Assembly (NCBI RefSeq): GCF_900637555.1
Contig: NZ_LR134378.1
Coordinates: 2,924,001 to 2,988,000 of the forward strand
Length of the DNA stretch: 64,000 bases
From: Lautropia mirabilis
GTDB lineage: Bacteria > Pseudomonadota > Gammaproteobacteria > Burkholderiales > Burkholderiaceae_E
Reading direction: 5' to 3'
Made by a program: the position numbers and the translations under genes. The notes under the pieces were generated by a model, which was not told where the DNA came from, did no database searches, and saw only the letters and a list, made by a program, of their open reading frames with translations. Below are positions 1-10,095 of the stretch, in pieces (within the stretch, counting starts at the first letter, position 1; each line of letters starts with the position of its first letter).

Positions 1-1
1 C

Positions 2-1024
2 TACCGCCAGCAGGTCATCGGCCGCAACAAGACCATCATGCGCTGGCTGGCCCATCGCGGTGGCGCGCTGGACTTCCAGGAGCACCGCCGGCAGTTCCCC
101 GGCACCCCCTTCCCCGTGGCCACCGTCCTGGGCGCCGACCCGGCCACCATCCTGGGCGCCGTCACCCCCGTGCCCGACTCACTGTCCGAATACCAGTTCG
201 CCGGCCTGCTGCGGGGTGCCCGCACCGAGCTGGTCCGCGTGCCCGACACCGAACTGAACGTGCCCGCCACCGCCGAGATCGTGCTGGAAGGCCACCTCTA
301 CCCCGACCCCGACGGCGAGAAGACCCTGGCCCACGCCCGCCGCCTGGGCTGGCAGGGGCCGCTGCCGCCCGCCGCGCTCACCGGCTATGAAATGGCCCTG
401 GAAGGCCCCTACGGCGACCACACCGGCTACTACAACGAGAAGGACTGGTTCCCCGTCTTCACCGTCGACCGCATCACCCACCGCCGGAACGCCATCTACC
501 ACTCCACCTACACCGGCAAGCCGCCCGACGAGCCGGCCGTGCTGGGCGTAGCCCTCAACGAAGTGTTCGTGCCGCTGCTCACCCGGCAGTTCCCCGAAAT
601 CGTCGACTTCTACCTGCCGCCCGAGGGCTGCTCGTACCGGCTGGCGGTCGTGTCCATGAAGAAGGCCTACGCCGGCCACGCCAAGCGCGTCATGTTCGGC
701 ATCTGGAGCTTCCTGCGCCAGTTCATGTACACCAAGTTCATCATCGTGGTGGACGACGACGTGGACATCCGCAACTGGCAGGAAGTCATCTGGGCCATGA
801 CCACCCGCGTCGACCCGGCCCGCGACCTGACCCTCGTCGAGAACACGCCCATCGACTACCTGGACTTCGCCTCACCCGTCAGCGGCCTGGGCTCGAAGAT
901 GGGCATCGACGCCACCAACAAGTGGCCCGGCGAGACCACCCGCGAATGGGGCACCCCCATCACCATGCCGTCCAGCGTCAAGAAACGGGTGGATGCCATC
1001 TGGCGGGAGCTGGGGATCGGGTGA
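2..1024 (+). CDS. ubiD: UbiD 3-octaprenyl-4-hydroxybenzoate decarboxylase, 3' part
   Basis: Prenylated-FMN-dependent decarboxylase of ubiquinone synthesis; it removes the carboxyl group of 3-polyprenyl-4-hydroxybenzoate in the cytoplasm. The window opens inside the gene: the frame is already open at base 2 with [10 protein letters not shown], a conserved internal UbiD segment, so about 150 N-terminal residues lie outside. Diagnostic stretches are [28 protein letters not shown] (prFMN/metal site region) and [12 protein letters not shown]. The C-terminal region keeps the conserved [10 protein letters not shown] segment. About 340 residues are present and the stop is intact. A gap of roughly 230 bases separates it from ggt, so the two are probably transcribed separately. 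Confidence 0.96.
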   Translation, partial: YRQQVIGRNKTIMRWLAHRGGALDFQEHRRQFPGTPFPVATVLGADPATILGAVTPVPDSLSEYQFAGLLRGARTELVRVPDTELNVPATAEIVLEGHLYPDPDGEKTLAHARRLGWQGPLPPAALTGYEMALEGPYGDHTGYYNEKDWFPVFTVDRITHRRNAIYHSTYTGKPPDEPAVLGVALNEVFVPLLTRQFPEIVDFYLPPEGCSYRLAVVSMKKAYAGHAKRVMFGIWSFLRQFMYTKFIIVVDDDVDIRNWQEVIWAMTTRVDPARDLTLVENTPIDYLDFASPVSGLGSKMGIDATNKWPGETTREWGTPITMPSSVKKRVDAIWRELGIG

Positions 1025-1257
1025 AAGGCGGTGGGGATTCCCTGGTGGGAGGCGAGAGTTGGCGGGGATTCCCCATCGTCAGCCCGGAGAAGTTTCACGC
1101 TCTGAAACCGAACCGGATAAACTGATACAAATTCCCACCCAATACTAGATAGAGACAGTCCCGTTGCCGCCCGGTACCGCGGCTTCCCGCCCTGCCGGCG
1201 ATACCAGGCGGGCAGCCGTGCGCCGTGCCAGCGCCTTTCAGTTCCAGGAGAGTCGCC

Positions 1258-3150
1258 ATGCGCCTGCGCGCCCCCCATTCGTCGTTCCCCACGGGTGATG
1301 CCCGTCGGGCCGCCCCCCTTGATCCGTCGGTCGCGCCGGCCGGCGCATCACGCACCGCCATCCCTCGTGCCGCCCTGGGTCTGTTCATTGCCCTGTCGCT
1401 GGCCGCGTGCACCATCCCCGGGCCGCTCAGCAAGGCGCAGACCGACCGGCTGACCTCGCCCGACCTCGCCGTCAGAAGTTCGCAGCTCACCCAGGCGGCC
1501 GCCGCGCGCTACGACTCGCAGAAGGATGTCTTTCACCCGGTAGTGGCCCGTCATGGCATGGTGGCCAGTGAACAGGCGCTGGCCAGCCAGGTGGGGGTCG
1601 ACATCCTGAAGGCCGGGGGCAATGCCATTGACGCCGCCGTGGCGGTGGGCTTCGCGCTGGCCGTGGTGCTGCCCAATGCCGGCAACCTCGGCGGAGGCGG
1701 TTTCATGATGGTGCATGACGCCCGTTCCGGCCAGTACGTGGCGCTCGACTTCCGCGAGACCGCGCCCGCCTCGGCCACCCGCACCACCTTCCAGGACGCC
1801 AAGGGCAATGTCATCGACGGCAAGTCGCTCTACACCCATGCCGCCGTGGGCGTGCCCGGCACCGTGGCCGGCCTGACCCATGCCCAGAAGAAATGGGGCA
1901 GGCTCTCGCTGGCCAAGGTCATGGCCCCCGCCATCGAGCTGGCCGAGAAAGGCTATCCGGTCAGCCCGACGCTGGCCCGCGCGCTGAAGACCGAGGCCGA
2001 CACGATGGGCCGGTGGCCCGCCACCCGCGCCATCTTCTGGAGGAACGGTGCACCGCTCAAGGCCGGCGACCGCCTGGTGCAGAAGGATCTGGCCAGCTCG
2101 CTGAAGCTCATCGCCCTGCAGGGGGCCGATGCCTTCTATCGCGGCCCCATCGGGAAAAAGATCGTGGCTGACAGCCAGGCACACCGGGGGTTGATCACGG
2201 CCGCCGACCTGCAGGGCTACAAGCCGGTGGAGCGCAAGCCCGTGCGCGGCAGCTACCGCCAGTATGAGATCGTCACCATGCCGCCCCCGTCCTCGGGCGG
2301 CATCCACCTGCTGCAGATCCTCAACATCATGGAAGGCTGGCCGATCGGCAACTGGGGCCAGAACAGCGCCCAGACCGTCCACCACATGGCCGAAGCCATG
2401 AAGCTGGCCTATGCCGACCGTGCCGAGTATCTGGGCGATCCGGACTACGTGAAGATCCCGCAGACCGGCCTCGTCTCGCGCAAGTACGCTGCCCTGCTGC
2501 GCAGCCAGATCGACCCGGCCCATGCCAAGCCTGCCAAGGACATCAAGCCCGGCCGGCCCCAGCCCTATGAAAGCGACCAGACCACCCACTACTCGGTGAT
2601 GGACGCCAAGGGCAACGCCGTGGCCGTCACCTACACGCTCAACACCAACTTCGGCACCGGCATCGTCGCCCCGGGCACCGGCATCCTGCTCAACAACGAA
2701 ATGGATGACTTCTCCGTCAAGCCCGGCGTGCCCAACGCCTACGGCCTGGTGGGTGGCGAGGCCAACGCCGTCGGCCCGCGCAAGCGTCCGCTGTCGTCCA
2801 TGACGCCCACCTTCGTGCTGAAGGACGGCAAGCCCTGGCTGGTGACCGGCAGCCCCGGTGGCGCCCGCATCATCACCACCGTGCTGCAGACCGTCAGCAA
2901 CGCCATCGACCACGGCATGAACCCCGCCGAGGCAGCATCCGCTCCCCGCTTCCACCACCAGTGGACACCGGACGAGCTGCGGGTGGAACGCGGCTTCCCC
3001 GTCGACACCACCGAACTGCTGCGCCAGCGCGGCCAGAAGGTCGTCGAGAAGGCCGCCATGGGCCGCACGCAGACCATCCAGGCGCAGGATGGCGAGCTGT
3101 GGGGCTACTCCGATCCGCGCAATCCGGACGGACAGACCCTGGGATACTGA
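1258..3150 (+). CDS. ggt: gamma-glutamyltransferase (lipoprotein-type)
   Basis: Hydrolyses or transfers the gamma-glutamyl group of glutathione and related peptides outside the cytoplasm. The ATG at 1258 follows AGGAG at 1246-1250; an upstream in-frame GTG at 1225 has no such site. The protein is about 630 residues. A hydrophobic segment ending in LSLAAC is a lipobox, so membrane anchoring is likely, although about 40 residues precede it, which is long. The family's autoprocessing site is present as TTHYSVMD, with the first Thr (about residue 442) expected to become the N-terminal nucleophile of the small subunit. GNLGGGGFMMV and the later PLSSMTPT and GSPGGARI segments are typical GGT. The protein is full length with no missing motif. 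ChaC, another glutathione-degrading enzyme, follows. Confidence 0.95.
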   Translation: MRLRAPHSSFPTGDARRAAPLDPSVAPAGASRTAIPRAALGLFIALSLAACTIPGPLSKAQTDRLTSPDLAVRSSQLTQAAAARYDSQKDVFHPVVARHGMVASEQALASQVGVDILKAGGNAIDAAVAVGFALAVVLPNAGNLGGGGFMMVHDARSGQYVALDFRETAPASATRTTFQDAKGNVIDGKSLYTHAAVGVPGTVAGLTHAQKKWGRLSLAKVMAPAIELAEKGYPVSPTLARALKTEADTMGRWPATRAIFWRNGAPLKAGDRLVQKDLASSLKLIALQGADAFYRGPIGKKIVADSQAHRGLITAADLQGYKPVERKPVRGSYRQYEIVTMPPPSSGGIHLLQILNIMEGWPIGNWGQNSAQTVHHMAEAMKLAYADRAEYLGDPDYVKIPQTGLVSRKYAALLRSQIDPAHAKPAKDIKPGRPQPYESDQTTHYSVMDAKGNAVAVTYTLNTNFGTGIVAPGTGILLNNEMDDFSVKPGVPNAYGLVGGEANAVGPRKRPLSSMTPTFVLKDGKPWLVTGSPGGARIITTVLQTVSNAIDHGMNPAEAASAPRFHHQWTPDELRVERGFPVDTTELLRQRGQKVVEKAAMGRTQTIQAQDGELWGYSDPRNPDGQTLGY

Positions 3151-3168
3151 AAGGGTCGGCATTGAAGG

Positions 3169-3186
3169 CACCGCCTCCGGGCGGTG
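3169..3186 (+). terminator. GC hairpin between ggt and chaC
   Basis: CACCGCC pairs perfectly with GGCGGTG over a 4-base loop and is followed by TTATCCTA. It starts 18 bases after the ggt stop. The U-tract is short, so this may be a weak terminator or attenuator only. Confidence 0.35.
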
Positions 3187-3223
3187 TTATCCTAGCGGGT
3201 TTACCTGTCAGCGCCTCCGGCCC

Positions 3224-3922
3224 ATGCGCAAGCCCCGCCCCACCGTCCTTACCCGTGAATTCCTGCAGAGCGGCGACTATCTGCGCTCCTTTGTCGACAC
3301 CCCTCGCCAGAAATGGTGGAGTCGGGAGCAGATCAGCGATTCACTGGAGAAGACGCTGGCTGAGCGCCCCGACCCCGACGCGCCCGTCTGGGTCTTCGCC
3401 TACGGCTCGCTCATCTGGAACCCGCTCATCCATGTGGCCGAGCAGCAGCTGGCCACGCTGCGCGGCTGGCGCCGCAGCTTCTGCATGCGCCTGCTGGCCG
3501 GGCGCGGCACCCCCGAACACCCGGGCCGCATGCTGGCGCTGGCCCGCGCCCCCAGCACGGCCCACCCCACCACCGGCATCGCCTTCCGCATCCGCGAAGA
3601 AGAACTGCGTGACGAACTGATGCTGGTCTGGATGCGCGAGATGATCGGCGGCACCTACGAGCCACTGTGGCAGGAAGTCCGCCTGGCCGACGGCCGCCTC
3701 GTGCAGACCATCGTCTTCGTGATGGAACCCTGCACGCCCGCCTACGAGCACGACACCTCGGTCAGCACCGTCGCCCCACTCATCGCCACCGCCAGCGGCC
3801 ATCTGGGTCACAATATCGACTACCTGCTGGAACTGGACCAGGCCCTGACCGCCCACCACATCCACGACACCTACATCCAGGAACTGGTCGCGGCCGTGCG
3901 GGCGTATGGGGCGGATATCTGA
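3224..3922 (+). CDS. chaC: ChaC-type glutathione-specific gamma-glutamylcyclotransferase
   Basis: Cytosolic enzyme cleaving glutathione to 5-oxoproline and Cys-Gly. The 232-residue product carries the glutamyl-binding signature FAYGSLIWNP near residue 55, followed by RGTPEHPGRMLAL and GIAFRI, the core of the gamma-glutamylcyclotransferase fold. The ATG at 3224 begins MRKPRPTVLTREF, a normal start for this family; the frame is open further upstream but shows no family homology there. No strong ribosome site is visible. The gene lies directly downstream of ggt on the same strand with about 70 bases and a hairpin between. Its product 5-oxoproline could feed the Pxp enzymes encoded at 54.7-57.3 kb. 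Confidence 0.93.
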   Translation: MRKPRPTVLTREFLQSGDYLRSFVDTPRQKWWSREQISDSLEKTLAERPDPDAPVWVFAYGSLIWNPLIHVAEQQLATLRGWRRSFCMRLLAGRGTPEHPGRMLALARAPSTAHPTTGIAFRIREEELRDELMLVWMREMIGGTYEPLWQEVRLADGRLVQTIVFVMEPCTPAYEHDTSVSTVAPLIATASGHLGHNIDYLLELDQALTAHHIHDTYIQELVAAVRAYGADI

Positions 3923-3996
3923 ATCATGCGAAGCGCATCGACAACCTGACGCCCTCCGCACGTCCAGAGCCTCCAGCACACCCCATCGGGCGCCCT

Positions 3997-4626
3997 CTAA
4001 TCCGCCAGGAACCCCTCAAGCCGGGCATCGATCCCGGCCAGCGCACGCTGCACGGCAGCCTCCGGCCCCGCAGGCAGCGCCGTGCCTTCGGCACGGACGG
4101 CGTCCACACTGGCAAATCCCAGGAGACCACCAAGCAGGGTCTGCAGGTAGGAAACGCTGAACTCCATCTGCGCCATCGGACCGGTGCTGTACACGCTGCC
4201 GCTGGCTTGCAGGAGCAGCACCTTGTGGGCCCCCATCAGCCCCTTCGGGGTACCGCTTTCGTCATATTGAAAGGTCTGCCCCGCCATGACGATGTTGTCC
4301 AGCCAATCCTTCAGACGGGCGGGAATGCCCAGGTTGTACAGCGGATAGGCAATGACCAGGCGCGGCGCGGATTTCACTTGCGCAATCACCTCACCGGAAC
4401 GCGCCAGCAGCGCACGCTGCCCGGAATCGGGCTGCTGCCGTTGAAACACGGTATGGACGATCGCATCCAGCATGTCCTTGTCCAGCGGCTGAATATCGGC
4501 TTCCGCCAGATTGACGATTTCCGTGCTTCCCGCAGGCAGCCTGGCCACGAGATGCTGCACCATGCGGTTGGTCGCAGCTTCGGCAGCGTGCGGGTCGGGA
4601 TGGGCATTGATGATCAAGGTTTTCAT
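3997..4626 (-). CDS. FMN-dependent NADH-azoreductase / NAD(P)H oxidoreductase family
   Basis: A 209-residue flavodoxin-like quinone or azo reductase. The start MKTLIINAHPDPH is the typical first strand and phosphate loop of the AzoR/NQO family. The conserved segments AYPLYNLGIPARLKDWLDN and LLLQASGSVYS line the FMN site. The start is supported by AGGAG six bases upstream on the minus strand. Likely a cytosolic two-electron reduction of quinones or azo compounds using NAD(P)H; the true substrate cannot be read from sequence. It lies 53 bases downstream of a small membrane protein gene on the same strand, so the two may be co-transcribed. It converges on chaC. Confidence 0.85.
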   Translation of the reverse strand: MKTLIINAHPDPHAAEAATNRMVQHLVARLPAGSTEIVNLAEADIQPLDKDMLDAIVHTVFQRQQPDSGQRALLARSGEVIAQVKSAPRLVIAYPLYNLGIPARLKDWLDNIVMAGQTFQYDESGTPKGLMGAHKVLLLQASGSVYSTGPMAQMEFSVSYLQTLLGGLLGFASVDAVRAEGTALPAGPEAAVQRALAGIDARLEGFLAD

Positions 4627-4679
4627 GGTGTTCTCCTGTCAGACATGGAAGGATCAGGCGGACAAATCCTTCACCCTGC

Positions 4680-5198
4680 CTACACTTTCCCCAGCTTGCG
4701 CCGGCCAACCAGATACATCATGCCACCAAAGAAAGCGCCTCCCAGCAGCCAGATCACGATGAAGACGGCATTCATCTTGACCGGCATGCCCGCGGCCCAG
4801 GGAAGGACCCCATGCATCAGCACGAGCATCCCCACACCCCAGCCTGCACCACTCAGAATCGACTGCTTCTTCAAGGTGCGCAGACGTTCGGAATGCTCGT
4901 CCGCCGACAAGGGCGGCTGGCGCAATGCCTTGTTTCCGCGGATGCCCCACAACACAAACACGCTCTGACCCATCAGCAGGGCAAACAGCGCCATCGTTCC
5001 GAACGAGACCGTCACGCGCTGATGCGAATAGGCGTCCCAGATCAGGCTGAGCAGCGACAGCAGAGAAGTCATGGAGAAAGTGTACGCAGCTGTGCCGGAC
5101 AGGACGCGATCCACCTCATGCCACTGCGCCTCGTCCAGCGGTCCTTCCAGACCGATCAGGCGACGCTTCATGCGCTGGACCCTTTCTTCTTTCTTCAT
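4680..5198 (-). CDS. small integral membrane protein, DUF3278-like
   Basis: A product of 172 residues. The start at 5198 (MKKEERVQRMKRR) is chosen because GGAGGG precedes it; a longer in-frame start at 5297 lacks such a site. A basic N-terminal helix leads to GLEGPLDEAQ and then four predicted membrane segments, in two pairs separated by a polar loop (about 95-115). The pattern GxxGPLDE, two helices, a charged loop with LKKQSILSG, then two more helices recalls DUF3278 proteins, best known from Firmicutes; this is recognition by pattern only. Function unknown. It probably shares an operon with the downstream azoreductase-type gene. Confidence 0.7.
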   Translation of the reverse strand: MKKEERVQRMKRRLIGLEGPLDEAQWHEVDRVLSGTAAYTFSMTSLLSLLSLIWDAYSHQRVTVSFGTMALFALLMGQSVFVLWGIRGNKALRQPPLSADEHSERLRTLKKQSILSGAGWGVGMLVLMHGVLPWAAGMPVKMNAVFIVIWLLGGAFFGGMMYLVGRRKLGKV

Positions 5199-5308
5199 GC
5201 ATCCCTCCAGAGAAAAGCCATCGAATACCGCTGCATGGTAGCGTTCGAAGCTGTCCTGCCGGAGAAATTGCCCTTTCATGACCATGGGGCGTCGCACGTC
5301 ATGAAATG

Positions 5309-5354
5309 CCGGATGCCGCTGCTTGTCACCGGATGCCGCTGCATGAGCATCCGG
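5309..5354. repeat. 14-bp direct repeat with overlapping hairpin
   Basis: CCGGATGCCGCTGC occurs at 5309-5322 and again at 5329-5342, identical and 20 bases apart. GCATCCGG at 5347-5354 is the inverse of the first eight bases, so the second copy can form a perfect 8-bp stem with a 10-base loop. It lies just beyond the dacB stop on the minus strand and may end that transcript, though no U-tract follows. Confidence 0.6.
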
Positions 5355-5378
5355 AAAGATGCGACAGACGGACGGGAT

Positions 5379-7382
5379 TCACCCGTGCCGATACACCCAC
5401 CGCAGCAGCTCGTCCTGCGCATGCAGCGCACGCTCGGCCGGGTACTTGCCGTTGATCATCAGCGACAGCGCGTAGCGCCTGCCTGAGGCCGCCGTCACGT
5501 AGCCGGCGATGGCCCGCACGTTCTGCAGCGTGCCGGTCTTGATCTGCGCCTGACCCGCCACCGGATCCATCCGCAGCCGCGTCTTCATCGTGCCATCAAT
5601 GCCCACCACCGGCAGCGAAGCCTCGAACCAGGGCGCCGTGGGACTGCCAGCCGCACGGGCCAGCAATGCCACCATGTCACCGGCCGAGATGCGCGCCTGC
5701 CGTGACAGCCCGGAGCCGTTTTCCATCACCAGCGACGGCAGCGCCAGCCCCTGGCCGCGATACCACTGGTGCAGCCACTGGCCGGCACGATCCGGGGGCA
5801 GCGCGCCCTGCCCGCTGGCCGCTGCCATTTCCAGCAGCAACATCCGCGTCATCACGTTGTTGCTGAACTTGTTGATGTGATGCACCACCTCACCCAGGTC
5901 CAGCGTGGACTGCCAGGCATAGAGTGGGCGACCACGCGCCGCCGCCCCCGGCTGGATGCGCGTGCGCCCCGTGAACTGGCCGCCCATGTCCTTCCAGGCC
6001 GCCTTGAAGATGCCGTGCAGGAACTGCTGGTGATCCAGCATCGCCGCATAGAACTGCTGCGACCCACAGGCGCGCACCTGAGTGCCGTTCACCGACACCA
6101 CCGGGCGCCCGGCAGCCGTCGCACCGTCCTGCACGCCCAGCCGTGTGCCCCCGGTCCGACAGCGTCCCTTGAGCACCTTCACGTCATAGCGCAGCTGCAC
6201 GTCGGCCAGCGGCGGCTCCAGCGCCAGCTGGCGCTTCTTCGGGTCGATGACCAGCTTGCTGGCCTTGAAATTGGTCAGGGCCGCCCACGGCCGCACGTTG
6301 TAGGCCTGCGAGGCATCGCCGTCAAAAGCTTCCCCATCGGCCGGCCCCACCGCAAAGCGTGCATCATCCACCACCAGGTCGCCGCGAATCGTCGTCAGCC
6401 CCTGCGCCCGCAGGTCCGCCATCAGCGCATGCAGATCCTCGATCACCAGATGCGGGTCGCCGCCGCCCTGCAGGATCAGGTCGCCCTGCAGCACCCCGTC
6501 CCGAATCGGGCCTGTAGTGAGGAAGCGCGTCGTCCAGCGATAGTTCGGTCCCAGCATCGACAGCGCCGCATGGGTCGTCACCAGCTTCATCGTGGAAGCT
6601 GGGTTGAACGGCCGCTCGGCCTGATGCATCACGCGCAGCATCGGCTCATCCGATGCCTGTTCTGCCAACGCTCCATCGGCTTCCGGGCGGTTCGGCCATG
6701 AGCGCCCCTCGGTCAATACACGGCCATCCCGAACGCCGACACCCGCGTGCTGCCATCCCGCGCCTCCCTCGGTCGTCCGATGCTCGATGGGTGCTGCCGG
6801 GGTCCATGAAGCCCCTGCTGGCGGAACCGGAGATGCCCCGGCCCCCTTCAGCGGCACAATGGCCATGCCGAAGTCCGCCTCGGCAATGCCCGCACGAAGC
6901 AGCTGCTGCACGGCCAGTGCCGTCATCGCCTCGCCCGAAATGGAAGCACGCCCACCGGTATCGGTACGGGGCCAGTCCAGCAACGCGACCTGCATCGCAT
7001 CGGTCATGCTTCCGGCCGAAGCAGCCCCTGTCGCGGAACGTGTGGCCGCAGCGACCTGAAGGCCTTCACGGGGTGCCGCCACCCCTTTCAGGGCCGTCAG
7101 CGGAATGGCTCCGCCTGTGAGCCGTTGCGGCCCCTGTCCGGCCACTGCCTTTCCGGCGATGGCCTGGGCCCCTGCATCTGCACGCTCCGAGGGCTTCGAG
7201 GCCGACAGGGCGATGCCGCCCGACGCGCGAGAAGCCCCCGCAGTTGATGAAGTCGTCGTTGCAGCCAGTGCCCCGGTCGCCAGCAGCAGCCCGGCCGCCA
7301 GCACGCCACCCTTCAGGCGCGGCCCCCCGCCCTGTCCTCGATGGTCCTTGCCACCACTGCCCGGCCTCCGCCCCTCACCCAT
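5379..7382 (-). CDS. dacB: D-alanyl-D-alanine carboxypeptidase/endopeptidase (PBP4, DacB)
   Basis: Class C low-molecular-weight penicillin-binding protein acting on peptidoglycan stem peptides in the periplasm. The three serine-peptidase motifs are visible: STMK (Ser at about residue 263), SNN in NKFSNNVMTRML, and KTG in QIKTGTLQNVRAIAGYV. The start at 7382 (MGEGRRPGSGG) precedes a signal-peptide-like stretch GVLAAGLLLATGALAA; the frame is open for another 77 codons upstream, but that part looks non-coding. The product is 667 residues, against about 480 for typical PBP4. The excess is an Ala/Gly/Ser-rich region between signal peptide and catalytic domain (about residues 50-240), probably disordered. 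It is divergent from groESL. Confidence 0.93.
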   Translation of the reverse strand: MGEGRRPGSGGKDHRGQGGGPRLKGGVLAAGLLLATGALAATTTSSTAGASRASGGIALSASKPSERADAGAQAIAGKAVAGQGPQRLTGGAIPLTALKGVAAPREGLQVAAATRSATGAASAGSMTDAMQVALLDWPRTDTGGRASISGEAMTALAVQQLLRAGIAEADFGMAIVPLKGAGASPVPPAGASWTPAAPIEHRTTEGGAGWQHAGVGVRDGRVLTEGRSWPNRPEADGALAEQASDEPMLRVMHQAERPFNPASTMKLVTTHAALSMLGPNYRWTTRFLTTGPIRDGVLQGDLILQGGGDPHLVIEDLHALMADLRAQGLTTIRGDLVVDDARFAVGPADGEAFDGDASQAYNVRPWAALTNFKASKLVIDPKKRQLALEPPLADVQLRYDVKVLKGRCRTGGTRLGVQDGATAAGRPVVSVNGTQVRACGSQQFYAAMLDHQQFLHGIFKAAWKDMGGQFTGRTRIQPGAAARGRPLYAWQSTLDLGEVVHHINKFSNNVMTRMLLLEMAAASGQGALPPDRAGQWLHQWYRGQGLALPSLVMENGSGLSRQARISAGDMVALLARAAGSPTAPWFEASLPVVGIDGTMKTRLRMDPVAGQAQIKTGTLQNVRAIAGYVTAASGRRYALSLMINGKYPAERALHAQDELLRWVYRHG

Positions 7383-7583
7383 CACCGTCCCGCCCCTGCC
7401 ACAGGAATGTGCAAAGTGGGCATGGTGCGCCGTGCAGGCCGCGCGATGCGCCATGGCGGGACGAACGAGCGGCCCGCCCCGACGAAACGGCCGCCGCCGG
7501 CCAGCGACGCAACATTCCGACCGGGTGTTCGCCCCATCCGGATGACACGACCCCGCCCATGGCGCTTTCCGCCGTCCATCGGC
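7383..7583. other. intergenic region between dacB and groES (left part)
   Basis: The divergent dacB-groES spacer is 459 bases. This left part should hold the dacB promoter on the minus strand, but I see no clear -35/-10 pair in it. The frame of dacB stays open through much of it, which reflects GC content. Confidence 0.4.
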
Positions 7584-7646
7584 TTGCATCGGCCGTGTCG
7601 CCTTGTCTATCATTGCGCGTTAGCACTCTCCTGCCACGAGTGCCAG
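7584..7646 (+). promoter_or_regulatory. groESL promoter with CIRCE operator (HrcA site)
   Basis: TTGCAT at 7584-7589 and TATCAT at 7608-7613 form a sigma-70-type promoter with an 18-bp spacer. TTAGCACTC at 7620-7628, nine bases, then GAGTGCCAG at 7638-7646 match the CIRCE inverted repeat (TTAGCACTC-N9-GAGTGCTAA), perfect on the left and 7/9 on the right. The operator overlaps the expected transcription start, as in HrcA-repressed chaperone operons. About 195 bases of leader remain before groES. I did not find a clear sigma-32 promoter. Confidence 0.85.
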
Positions 7647-7841
7647 GATCGGCAAAAAAATTTTGCTTTCGGCTCTTGTCTTCTGGCTGGCCGTCCCCAG
7701 CTTCGATGACATCCCGTCCCGACCGGTGCCTCCTGGCCCGGGAAAGCGGCCCGATCCACCCGGCAGCCGCCCATGGCCAGGACCGCCCCCCTTCGGGACA
7801 AACCATCCATCCCTTTTCATCCTTGTTCAGGAGTTAACTGA

Positions 7842-8129
7842 ATGAAACTGCGCCCCCTGCACGACCGCGTCATCATCAAGCGCCTCGACAACGAGCGCAA
7901 GACCGCTTCCGGCATCGTGCTGCCGGAAAACGCCGCCGAGAAGCCCGACCAGGGTGAAGTGCTGGCCGTCGGCGACGGCAAGATCGGTGATGACGGCAAG
8001 GTCCGTCCGCTGGCCGTCAAGGTCGGCGACAAGGTGCTCTTCGGCAAGTACTCCGGCCAGACCGTCAAGGTCGACGGCGAGGAGCTGCTGGTGATGCGCG
8101 AAGAAGACATCATGGCCGTGGTCCAGTAA
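7842..8129 (+). CDS. groES: co-chaperonin GroES
   Basis: A 95-residue Cpn10 lid of the GroEL chamber, full length. It starts [16 protein letters not shown] and contains the mobile-loop region ([16 protein letters not shown]) and the roof hairpin. Ribosome site AGGAG lies 8 bases before the ATG. It forms an operon with groEL 48 bases downstream, under the CIRCE-controlled promoter at 7584-7646. Confidence 0.99.
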   Translation: MKLRPLHDRVIIKRLDNERKTASGIVLPENAAEKPDQGEVLAVGDGKIGDDGKVRPLAVKVGDKVLFGKYSGQTVKVDGEELLVMREEDIMAVVQ

Positions 8130-8135
8130 GACTGA

Positions 8136-9824
<1,689 letters not shown>

Positions 9825-9925
9825 GTCCCGCCCGGCCCGGAAACGGGCCCGTCAGGCACCCAGGCAGCAGAAACCTCTCTGCTGCCCCGGCGTCCCCGGG
9901 CCCGCTTCCTGCCACTGGCAACACA

Positions 9926-9974
9926 AAGGCCGTGTACCTGGCCGCCTTCGGGCGGTTCGGTACACGGCCTTTTT
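9926..9974 (+). terminator. intrinsic terminator of groESL
   Basis: AAAGGCCGTGTACC at 9926-9939 pairs with GGTACACGGCCTTT at 9959-9972, and the right arm runs into a T-tract. The loop itself holds a smaller GCCGCC/GGCGG hairpin. Confidence 0.88.
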
Positions 9975-9990
9975 CAATGCCGCAAACAGA

Positions 9991-10014
9991 AAGGCCCCGT
10001 CATGACGGGGCCTT
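9991..10014. terminator. perfect 24-bp palindrome, likely terminator of the minus-strand lipoprotein gene
   Basis: AAGGCCCCGTCA is followed at once by its exact reverse complement. On the minus strand it continues into TTCTGTTT. It sits between the convergent groEL and the gene at 10096-10926, so it could stop transcription from either side. Confidence 0.6.
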
Positions 10015-10095
10015 CATCGTGAACGGGAGGCTCAATCCGTGGCGGCAGACAGTCTGCCAATCCAACGGATCGATGCCCGGTTCGGCGTCCGAAGC

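Noticed and set aside
1348..3171. 607-codon open frame antisense to ggt
   Set aside because: Same codon-bias artefact. ggt has complete motifs on the plus strand.
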